A stretch of DNA of 64,000 bases from positions 90,742,501 to 90,806,500 of the forward strand of contig CM056743.1 in the NCBI GenBank assembly GCA_029851415.1, in the 5' to 3' direction. The translations under genes and the position numbers were made by a program. Below, in pieces: positions 54,877 through 64,000 of the stretch (position 1 is its first letter; each line of letters opens with the position of its first letter). Below the pieces are notes generated by a model, which was given only the letters and a program-made list of their open reading frames with translations, was not told the DNA's origin and made no database searches. The stretch is from Eretmocerus hayati. Lineage: Eukaryota > Arthropoda > Insecta > Hymenoptera > Aphelinidae.

Positions 54877-56894
54877 ATGCTGGATGTCAGCATTCGAATT
54901 CCATCCCATATAAACGATCATACACATGAGAAAGCAGTCAATATCACTATGAGTGTTGACAAATTCGGTAGTAGCTTGAGAAATTCTTCTATTGAAATTG
55001 GTGTCTTTGATGAGAACGCATCTTCATTTCTCAAATGGAGACTAGGTTCGATAAACAGTGACCCACAAGAGAAATATCATTCATCCTCGTCCCAAATACA
55101 AAATATTGATTCTTCAGTGAGAGAAGTAAGGACTCACTTGAAAAATATGGAATTTGAGGATAAGAGAAGGTTTGAGTCCTTAACATCTCAAATTGAGCAA
55201 ATTTATTCAACGTATAGAATCTTGGAGGAAAAATTTGAGAAACTGATTAAAGAACTTCAACAAAATTTTGACTCTTCAAGACCTGTTATCGATGGGATAC
55301 ATGCTTCGATTCGAAAAGTAGAATAGCACTTCCTTGGATTCAGTGGGGTAACAGAACGGCGAGTGAATAGTGTTTCTAATCGGATTGAGAAGTTGGAGTC
55401 ATCAGTGGACGGTATAACCAATCAGATAAAGGAATCGAATTCACACCAAAGTCATTTAACGAGCATTACCCACTCGGTGGCACAACAGATTGAGTTGCTA
55501 AAAGAGGAAGTACAGAGACACGAAAAAAATTTGACTGGTCATCTAGCATTAGTGAGCCTAAAGTAGTGAGATGCAGATGATGAAATCGCGCTCTGATTGG
55601 GTAAACTCGGAAAGATCAAAAACGAGAGAGACAGCGATATTGACGCATGCGCCATACGCGCCAGGATGTTTGCCGCGGTGTTTGAACGGGGTTGCGGACG
55701 GACGAGCGAGCACCTGATCTCAGATTTTATCTCCTTCAACTTTGCGTCACGGATCGAATTTCATGATTTGATCCGATATTAAACTCTTGATCATTTCTAT
55801 GTTTATATAGAACATATCTCTATGAACTGTAGTTGATAAGAAATCTTTTACTCTTACTAGGATTCAAATATCGGGCTGAAATGTAAGAAAAAACTATACT
55901 CGATAGAAAAATTCTGCGAGCTCCGTCAGATGGAGGGTGATTAGATCTACACGGTGATTTTTTCATCTCATTTTTGACAAAATGTGATATACGGTCCTTC
56001 TTCCGTAGGGTAGCAGATGCGAAACGCGGGGCATTAGTCCGCTCGCTATATACCCAATCCTATACTAAATCGAAATTAATTCAGATAAAGACTTTTGAGG
56101 GATAAATCTCATGTAAAATTTTGCGCTGACTCCGAAACTGAATCGACCCGGGATGAGAAATGCCCCTGAAAAAAATGGCGGCGGGTCAAAGTTCAAAAAA
56201 CCATGTTTCTTGCGATTATCTCAAGAACTACGGGTCGGACGTGAAAGGAGTTACATTCAAAATTGAAGATCTATTCAAAACAAACATTTTGAGCTTTTGC
56301 GGAAGTAAATGCGATCAAAATTGAACTAGCTAGAGCGAGTGAAAGTTTTGGCGTGGGAACGTGCCCGCGCGGCCCTGTATCACCGCCACTATATCTATAT
56401 ATACGCGCGCATTGACCCTGGGTGCCCTAATGGTAAAACTTTCACTCGCTCTAGCTCGTTCAATTTTGATCGCATTTACTTCCGCAAAAGCTCAAAATGT
56501 TTGTTTCGACAAGATCTTCGATTTCGAATGTAACTTTTTCCACGTCCGACCCGTAGTTCTTGAGATAATCGTAAAAAACATGGTTTTTCGAACTTTGACC
56601 CGCCACCATTTTTTTCAGGGGCATTTCTCGTCTCAGGTCGATTCAGATTCGGATTCAGCACAAAATTTTACATAAGATTCATCCCTCAAAAGTCTTTATC
56701 TGGATTAATATTGAATCTCAATTATATACCGAGCGGACTACATGGTTAGCGCGCACATTCAAACTTGGCGCGCCTTTATTTTCGATCTTTTTGAAAGTGT
56801 CATGGCAGCGCATCTGCATCTCACTACTTTAGGTTCACTATCCAGCATCAGCTCGAGCATTCGAAGAAGACTTTCGAGAGTCGTTGAAAGTTAA
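54877..56894 (+). pseudogene. Polinton coiled-coil protein, interrupted
   Basis: The frame starts at ATG 54,877. After about 70 residues of mixed sequence it is a long heptad-rich helix (SSSQIQNIDSSVREV, SLTSQIEQIYSTYRILEEKF). A single TAG at 55,324 interrupts it, and the same frame continues (NRIEKLESSVDGITNQIKE) to 55,551. A TA-flanked foldback splits the next codon boundary. After removing the insert from consideration, the frame stays open from 56,841 to TAA at 56,892, 14 bp before the integrase. The function is unknown; length and helices would suit a fibre or spike-like structural protein, but I recognise no family. Confidence 0.6.
55552..56838. mobile_element. TA-flanked foldback element in the coiled-coil gene
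   Basis: Ends GTGARCCTAAAGTAGTGAGA and its inverse, each bordered by TA (55,550-55,551; 56,839-56,840), as in Tc1/mariner-type insertions. The inner arms 56,028-56,349 and 56,433-56,750 are long, good inverted copies around an 80-bp centre. The outer parts are less symmetric. No transposase. Frames here (56,339-56,675) are mirror artefacts. Confidence 0.85.
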
Positions 56895-56908
56895 ATTACG
56901 TAAAAAGA

Positions 56909-57877
56909 ATGAAAAAGAGATCACACCATAGTCTGGAGAAGATTCAGCTCGTGAACGGACTGCATTCTCCAGCCCGCAGAATTTTTCCGCGTGGAAAGGT
57001 TCTTGTTAAATCTATAAATGATTCATGGCATGCCGACTTAGCCGTATTGATGAATTTGAGTAAATTCAATAAGAATTGCAATTATATATTGACGGTGATT
57101 GATGGTCTCTCTGAGTATGCATGGGCAATCCCAGTCAAAAATAAAACAGGTCTTGAAGTCACGCAAGCTTTCAAGAAAATTCTCGAGGGAGTTGGTGTAG
57201 AGAACTATCCTCGAAATTTACGAACTGATAAGGGGAAAGAATTCTACAACACTCATTCCCTCAAACTCATGGAACAAAAAAGGATTAACTTCTATTCAAC
57301 TCAATCTGTAATGAAAGCCAGTGTTTATGAACGTTCCAATAGAACTTTGAAAGGAAGAATGTTCAAAATCTTCTCTCTCAACGGTAATGATAGATGGATT
57401 GATTTCTTGCAACCCATACTGGATGAATACAACGATTCCAAACATCGAACCATTGGAATGAAATCAAGACAAGTTTGGGAGAAATCGAAATCGCAGAATC
57501 GGATCATTCCTCACCTTGCAAACACTGTTTATCGCAACTCAAACTCTCAAACCAACCCAAAATTCAAAGTGGGAGACTCCGTTCGTATCTCTAAATTCAA
57601 AACTTTGTCTGAAAAAGGACGTACTCGAAACTGGAGCACTGAAGTATTTCAGATCAGAGAAGTAAAAAAAACCACACCGGTTACATATGATCTCCAAGAT
57701 AATAATGGTAGCAAAATTCTAGGGGGATCTCACGAACAAGAATTGTTGAGTGTTAAGGACCCAAACATCTACCTCGTAGAGGAAGTTTTGAAACGATGAG
57801 GAAATGAGGTACTTGTTAAGTGGTTAGGTCTTGGTAGCGACAGCAATTCCTGGATAAGAAGTGATGATATCCTTTGA
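56909..57877 (+). pseudogene. Polinton integrase with chromodomain, one internal stop
   Basis: Retrovirus-like DDE integrase. LHSPARRIFPRG is the conserved lead of Polinton integrases. Catalytic Asp43 (WHADLA), Asp107 (RTDKGKEF) and Glu141 (SVYERSNRTLKGR). A basic SH3-like C-terminal part (FKVGDSVRISKFK) follows. At 57,797 TGA interrupts the start of a chromodomain (YLVEEVLKR before, EVLVKWLGLGSDSNSWI after), which would bind modified histone tails. The frame ends at TGA 57,875. CGA to TGA is the simplest cause. The catalytic core is intact. It follows the coiled-coil stop by 14 bp, so compact packing is preserved. Confidence 0.9.
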
Positions 57878-60158
57878 GGTGATTGAATCAGATCTAAATA
57901 TATCATAACCAATACTCTGTGTTCGGAAAATACAACCCAATTCAAAATATCCTTGGTGAGAATAACTAACTTAAGCAATTGTTCATAGGATGGATTCTAA
58001 ACAAACAAGTTTGATGCTTCTCAAACAATTGAAAGCAGAAGAAAGTCGAATATCAGAGGGATTCCGTCATATTCTTCCTATCATTTCGCAGAAATCAAAC
58101 AATTCTCTACTTTCCTTCGAGAGGAACACCGAAAGATGGTATAGAGTCATATTAAATATTTTGAAGGAGGGAAAATTGAAATTTTTACAAAGAAGTGGGA
58201 CAAAAGAAGCGTTGGTAACAAGAGCTGATCGATTGAGAAGGATTTTACTGATTTTGAATAGATACCGGGTGGATCGAAGTAAGAAAAATATAATCTTCTT
58301 TGAAGGTGAAACGGCATTCCAGAGACGCATTAGAACAGGGATCGTTGGAAACATTCATCATGTTGATCCCATTGAATTTTTCGAAGAATCCAAAGATCGT
58401 ATCATATCGTTCATTCAAGTCTGTCTCAAAGATCTCAATTCAATGAAAGCAAATCTGATCTTCACTGGATACTTCAATCTGAAAGGAGAAAAAACTGAGA
58501 TGGAATACTTCAAACCTCAGTACGAAATCATTCTCGTTTCCAATGACTCGAATAAATGGTATGCAGAGAACGTAAATGATCTCATTGATCAAATGGTATT
58601 ATTTGAAGATGAGAGAAGTGGTTGGAGTTTGGAAGAAATCATCTCACTGAAAGTGATAATTGCCAAATCAGATCTTCTAATGGAGCCTCATATATAGAAC
58701 TACCTAAATTCATCAGTGACAAAGAAGCTGTCATAAATATTGAATGTTCAGAGCGTGAGAACGATTGTTTTGCAGTTTGCATCATGGCTCATCTCTTTCC
58801 TCTTAAAAAAGGAAGTCCGAGACAGAACAAGCGTAGTAGTTATATCGCATATGGGAAGAGTGGTGTTGAATTTGGAGAGATTAATTTCCCTGTTAGATTG
58901 ATTGATATACCTAGATTCGAAGCACTTAATGGTAATATATCAGTGAGTGTTCACCAAATATCGGAAGATAAAAAAATCTATCCTGTCTATAGAACATCAA
59001 CAGAAAAAGCTCAGCATGTAGATCTACTTCTCCTGCATGATGAAGAGATATCTCACATTGTTACATTCGGAACTTATCTAGGCTGATTTCAAGCCAAGTG
59101 AACCGTCACGAGCATGTGACATACACGTGTAAAACATGTTTCCATTGTTTCAATACACATAGTCGAGAAGACATAGTCGAGATTGTGGAAAGATTAACAA
59201 CTGCCCTATAATCCTACCTGCTGAGGAAGATAAGATTTTAAAATCCAAAAACTATCATAAGAAAGAAGCTTCACCGTATATTGTTTTCGCTGATATAGAA
59301 TGTATTCTGAGACACTATAACTATAACGAGATCAATGATGATTTTTTTGAGTTGAATAACATCTACGAAGAAGATGATGATGACAGGGAAGACAATGATA
59401 AACTCCACAAAGAGGTTATCGATTCAAAAGATCCTGATTTGAAGAAGTCTAAACGTTTCAATTTCAAGAAATCAAAGCTCATTGAGAACACCTTCCAACG
59501 TCACGTACCATACAGTGTTGGACTTTATTATCATGACCGATACGAAGAAGAGGAATCTTACCACACATCTTTTCGTGGCGGAGATTGTACCATGTCATTT
59601 GCACAATAACTCAGAAAAATTGCTGAGAGAGTACAGTCAGTGAGTAGGAAATCAAAATTTCTATATGAGCTTGGGATATAATCTCATGCAAGTTTTCACC
59701 TTACAGGAAATAGAAAATTTCCCACCTCTCGACATGAGTATCAAAGCCGAAGAGAATTCCCAATCGTCAACAATGTGTCATATTTGTGAGAGGGATTTCG
59801 ATGGAGATGAACCGAAAGATCGCGATCACCTTCATAGAGCTGATGGACGATTCAGGGGGGCGGCTCATAGTTCCTGTAATTTAAACTATGAGGAACAACA
59901 CAATATCCCAGTTGTCCTACATAACCTCTCCCGATACGACGCCCACTTTTTTATGAATGAAATCGCGAATGGTTTCCTCGGAAATTTAAAAGTAATAGCA
60001 TAGAATACAGAGACTTACCTCACTATTATTAAATATGTTGAAGGTACAAATATCCGGTTCACTTTCATAGATTCTTTCAAGTTCCTCAGTTCTAGTCTTG
60101 ACGTTCTTGCCTCATACCTACCTCTCGATTGTAAAAAGATAATCAGGAATAGTACATT

Positions 60159-60379
60159 AAGCAATCAGGGTGAGGAAGAGGATTCCCGCACGAGTGGCCG
60201 GGAAGAGTGCGAAAAAGTAACATTCTCGCACGATTCCATTTTCTCGCACGGTCATTATGTTGTTCCTGCGAAGCGAGAACAACATAATATCCGTGCGAGA
60301 ATGTGGAAAAAGTGCGAGAATGTTACTTTCTCGCACGGTTCCGGCGACGAGTGCGGGAACTTCCCACCCGTATTGCTTA
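60159..60379. repeat. 221-bp palindrome rich in TTCTCGCAC
   Basis: Left arm AAGCAATC...CCCGCACGAGTGGCCGG is inverted at ...GCGACGAGTGCGGG...GTATTGCTT, centred near 60,270 on GAACAACA/TGTTGTTC. Confidence 0.85.
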
Positions 60380-60654
60380 CACTATTTTATGTAATCCGTG
60401 CGGAAAACTGTGCCTCCACGGTAGTTGAAGGCATTAGCTGACAAGATCATTAGAATTGTTTTTTGAAATTCTGTCTTCTATTCAATCCATAGACGTATCT
60501 ATTCCGTTGATAAATCTTTTGAAATTTCAATCACATTGATTGACAAATAGTTCCTGAGCATTATGGATGGACTGCAAAATTTCGACTAGTACACAAGACG
60601 CACTATATCAACCATCATTCATCTGGTACATCACGGCGAATCAGGGGGTAAGGA

Positions 60655-60742
60655 GTGACGTTGGAGGGGGAGGAGAGCGGGGTCCAGGGGTGGCAGCCCC
60701 TCGTGGGGGTGCAGGGGGCGAAGCCCCGGACCGGAAAAAACG
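60655..60742. other. GC-rich hairpin-prone island
   Basis: GGGGTCCAGGGGTGGCAGCC and further GGGGGCGAAGCCCCGGACC pieces form nested short hairpins in otherwise very AT-rich sequence (60,400-61,650 is AT-rich with no gene). Origin unknown. Confidence 0.6.
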
Positions 60743-63700
60743 CCCGAAAGATGTATCAAAAAACGAACTTGACATCCAGTACATTACGATGCTGCACAAA
60801 TTGAAAAAGTTCTCAATTTCCAGAAATTTTAAATTCTGTTTGATGAAATTCAGGTTTTAAGAAAAACTCCGTAATTTTCTTTCCTTTTTCCTTTCGAATG
60901 AATGGATTTCATTGAATTGAAATCACAAATACTCATAAAATATACTTCTGCGAGTATATTGACTCAAATTAAATGAACAGCACATTTTTCATGAATATCA
61001 ACTACAATACAAAATGCATGAAATCAATTTGACCTAGTCGAAGAATCAATCTCTTCATATTGTTATGAACCAATTTGAATTTTTTGAATTCAATTCATCT
61101 AGAGAATATAAACAAAAAATTTTCTATTTCAAGTTTGATCATGGGTTTCATTCTCCACAACCAATTTTCAATTTTTATAAAAATATTGAGCTCCTGCTTA
61201 TTCTGATTCGATCATCTAGTTGCCTATCATCTGTTGAATGACAGAAACATATATAGAGGATTTCAACAACACATGTTCATCTTACGAGTGATTCTCGAAT
61301 ATATTCTCTAGCACCAATGGTCAATTCTAATGATAATTTATTGAGCCCTGCTCATTCTGTTTGGATCATCTAGTTGTCAATCATCTATTGAATGACAGGA
61401 TTGTATCTAAAAAAATTATAAGGTTTCCATCTGGGAAATTAAATTAAAAATTTTACACGACTGTTGCAGCAATGTCATTTACGAATCGATCATCTTTGAC
61501 AGAATCATCATCACGCTATTTGCGTTGATTCGCTGTTGCGAAAAGTAATTCTGCAAGATATATCGATAAAAATTGACTAACTGATAGATTTTTACAAGTT
61601 TTTGATTCTTATCAGAATCGTGATCAATCCATCATTGTACTGATCTGATTATCCTAGAAACATAGTGCGAAAATTACTTTCTCGCACGCTTAATCGTGCA
61701 GTAATGTCATATTCTCGCACGGATGGGATTTGGAACTGTGCGAGAATGCTTTGACGCATCACTTTTGGCAGGGTTGTCATGCATAGAAAGTTAACTTCAC
61801 ACACAGTTTTACGCACGGAGTTACATAATAGTACATTTCGTTACAAGGGCGTAAAACGTTTTATTCGCGTCCGAGTGATAGGTTTTACGCCCGTGTATCT
61901 AACTATACTCTTCGATAAACTGTGAGTAAAAGTCGAAAAACTGTGCGCAAAGTGCACTTTTACGCACAATGTATCGAAAGAACTTTTTTGAGTTAATTTC
62001 TCAAGTGGGCGTCTCGGAGTCAATCGGTCTTGGATTTCTCACCAAGAAAGGAGTCTTCCCCTGTGATTACGTTTGTGAATGGAGCAGGCTCAAAGAAAAA
62101 CGCTTACCTCCAATAGAAGATTTGTACAATGGACTCACAGACTCCAATATTAGTGAAGAGTCATACGAGCATGCGCGATTAGTATGGAGTACATTCAGGT
62201 GCAAAGATTTAGGAGATTACTCGGATTTGTATCTTAAAACAGATGTACTTTTGTTGGCAGATATTTTTGAGAATTTTCGTAATACTTGCCTACTTAGTTA
62301 TTCTCTCGATCCAGCCCATTATCTCACCTTACCTGGTTTTGCATGAGATGTGATGTTACATTACACCCAGGTGGAGTTAGAACTGATTAATGATATCGAC
62401 ATGGTTCTTTTTGTTGAAAGAGGCATTCGTGGTGGATTTGTTCAATGCTCAAAGCACTATGCTGAAGCAAACAATAAATATATGGGTGAGAATTTTGATG
62501 AGATGAAAGAAGATAAATATTTCATATATCTGGACATGAATAATTTATATGGAACTGCAATGTTATTAAAATTACCACAGGAGAATTTCGAATGGGTGAG
62601 CGATTGTTCTTGTTTTGATGTTATGAAAATTGATGATAACTCATCAACTGGTTATATTCTTGAAGTTGCTTTACAGTATCCGAAAGAATGTCACGATGCT
62701 CATTCGGATTATCCGTTTTGTCTGGAACATTTACCATCACCAATCACAAAAATTGGGAAACAGAAAAAATTATTGGGAACGTTATATGATAAGGAGAAAT
62801 ATGTTATACATTACATATACCTGAAACAAGCCATTCAAAATGGTTTGTGATCAACTACAATACATAGGATTTTACAGTTCCATCAAGATGATTGGATGAG
62901 AGGATATATAGAGTTAAATACTCAATTGCGAACTAATGCGTCCAATGATTCAGAACGGAATCTCTATAAATTAATGAACAGCGCAGTATTCGGTAAATCG
63001 ATCGAGAGTTTGAGGAAACGTAGAGACATAAAAATACTGCGTAGATGGGATGGGCGTTTTGGAGTCAATAGCTACATCTCCAACCCCAATTTCAAACGAA
63101 TGGTGATCTTTAATCCCAATCTAGTTTCTGTTGAGATGAATCAAACAGAAATCACATATGATAAGCCACTTCACGTTGGTATGAGTATTCTCGACCTATC
63201 AAAAATGTTGATGTATGCCTTCCATTACGATTACATAAAGAAAAAAAAATTCAAACGATGCGATCTCCTTTATACAGATACTGATAGTCTCATATATGGA
63301 ATTCACTGTAGCGATTCATACAAAGAAGTGATAAGAAGAGATTGCAAGACGGTGTTCGATACCTCGAACTATGATTCAAATAATCCATTCGCAATGCCAT
63401 TGGTTAATCGTAAACAGTTAGGATACTGTACAGATGAATTGGGAGGTAAAATACTGCAGAAATTCATTGGTATCGGAGCAAAAATGTATGCTCTCATCGT
63501 TAATCAGGATAATGTTGAAGTAGAGAAAAAATTGCAAAAGGTCGTATCGCGGAATGTTTTGAGGAACGTGATCACTTTTAATGACTATTATGAGTGTCTG
63601 TTTGAAGGACAGACCTTACGATGCGAACAAAAGTCAATTAGGAATAAGTCTCACTGTATCTTTACTACTAATGAAAACAAGATAGCTCTTCGACGAAATG

Positions 63701-63876
63701 ATGATAAGAGATGGTGTCATGATGATCATATACATACTCTCCCATGGGGTCATTATAAACTTGAAGAAAATTAAAAGTGTTCCAACCAAGGATATCATTC
63801 TTGATGGAATATTCTATACCTCACTCTCATTTTCATCAGTTATAGATTCTCTCCATCGTCGATACAAATTACAACA

Positions 63877-64000
63877 ATGTTCGCTGATATTAATGAAGTA
63901 ACGCCTTATCCCGAACCCAGATACGAAACAAAAAAAGTTTCGTATCTGGTAGTTGATCATCCCTATAGGGTAAAAGGAGGAAACTTGATCAAGACTAAGT
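63877..64000 (+). CDS. Partial frame after polymerase, runs off the window
   Basis: The ATG at 63,877 opens a frame that stays open for 41 codons to the window edge (MFADINEVTPYPEPRYETKK ...). Position and strand fit the next Polinton gene, but I recognise no domain. Its codons 14-25 are also the stem-loop at 63,917-63,949. Confidence 0.3.
   Translation, partial: MFADINEVTPYPEPRYETKKVSYLVVDHPYRVKGGNLIKTK
63917..63949. repeat. 13-bp stem, 7-A loop hairpin
   Basis: CCAGATACGAAAC, seven A, then the exact inverse. It lies 143 bp past the polymerase stop. It could be an RNA end signal, or coincidence within a coding frame. Confidence 0.6.

Larger units (their letters stand above)
60159..61826. 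mobile_element. 1.67-kb insertion in the polymerase gene
   Basis: Bounded by AATAGTACATT at 60,148-60,158 and again at 61,827-61,837, a possible 11-bp target duplication. The left end is a near-perfect 221-bp palindrome (60,159-60,379) built on TTCTCGCAC. The same motif returns at 61,675-61,740. TTTTACGCnC repeats in both orientations fill 61,800-61,965. No protein-coding content recognised. The right boundary may be more complex, since polymerase sequence is recognisable only from about 61,980. Confidence 0.55.
57990..63774 (+). pseudogene. polB: Polinton protein-primed DNA polymerase B, heavily broken
   Basis: N-terminal region 57,990 to about 58,680, then a one-frame shift near 58,680 into GASYIELPKFISDKEAVINI (ending TGA 59,084). 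After another shift, 59,200-59,609 carries the exonuclease motif IVFADIEC. 59,665-60,130 has a CHIC...DRDHLH...GAAHSSCNLNY zinc block and, after TAG at 60,001, FIDSFKFLSSSLDVLASYL. A 1.67-kb insertion follows. From 61,969 one frame holds KKGVFPCDYV, YLKTDVLLLADIF, motif A YLDMNNLYG, motif B LMNSAVFGKS and motif C YTDTDSLIY (Asp pair), with TGA at 62,344 (Trp expected) and 62,848. It would replicate the element from a protein primer. Not functional. Confidence 0.92.
41223..64000. mobile_element. Decayed Polinton (Maverick) with nested insertions
   Basis: The gene set (FtsK/HerA-type packaging ATPase, adenain-like protease, retrovirus-like integrase with chromodomain, protein-primed DNA polymerase B) defines Polintons, large virus-like DNA transposons of eukaryotes. 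The ATPase is on minus and all other genes on plus. Terminal inverted repeats are not visible: the left side stops at the (ATCT)n tract and the right runs off the window. No major capsid gene is found. Nested inside are a Gypsy element, a TA-flanked foldback and a 1.67-kb unit. Stops and frameshifts occur in most genes. Confidence 0.92.

Overview
The window looks like a repeat-dominated piece of an arthropod (probably insect) nuclear genome. The case rests on spliced minus-strand gene remnants with GT/AG junctions, an R1-clade LINE, a Ty3/Gypsy retrotransposon, pogo-, hAT- and MULE-type DNA transposon remains, and the genes of a Polinton (Maverick). The background is AT-rich with GC-rich islands. 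I recognise no rRNA or tRNA gene and no CRISPR array.

Layout. 1-2,299: end-truncated copy of a giant foldback element. 2,300-9,650: simple repeats, a pogo-like element (3,089-3,786), a foldback (3,883-4,768), a GGGCCTAA satellite split by a hAT-like insertion (5,182-6,323), and small palindromes. 10,092-11,630: three tandem 527-bp units, each with an open frame. 14,124-18,380 (minus): a broken, intron-containing FLYWCH/MULE transposase gene. 19,696-24,323 (minus): two tandem paralogues, each a short low-complexity exon spliced in matching phase to a BAG-domain exon; the second has an in-frame TGA. 27,967-34,821: a 6.9-kb element with very long inverted arms and a 15-bp tandem repeat in its core. 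35,555-38,873: an old minus-strand Gypsy LTR split by a complete 2,517-bp copy of the giant foldback. 38,874-41,220: R1-clade LINE pieces, one with a 16-bp target duplication and a poly(A) tail, beside an (ATCT)n tract.

41,223-64,000 is a decayed Polinton. Its genes are a packaging ATPase (minus), then on plus a phospholipase A2-like/minor-capsid-like/adenain-like protease gene, a coiled-coil protein, a retrovirus-like integrase with chromodomain, and a protein-primed DNA polymerase B. It has been hit by at least three later insertions. An 11.8-kb Gypsy element with 1.42-kb LTRs (42,511-54,295, AGAT duplication) splits the protease gene. A TA-flanked foldback (55,552-56,838) splits the coiled-coil gene. 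A 1.67-kb unit (about 60,159-61,826) splits the polymerase. In-frame stops and frameshifts occur in the polymerase, integrase, coiled-coil and PLA2 reading frames, so this copy is a fossil. No major capsid protein is visible in the window.

The best leads are the nested order of insertions with exact junctions, arm-to-arm homogenisation inside the giant foldbacks, a templated 58-bp patch in the 6.9-kb inverted-repeat element, the spliced MULE/FLYWCH gene, the duplicated BAG genes, and a Gypsy element with a SAP-like motif in gag and a 3' reading frame of unknown function.
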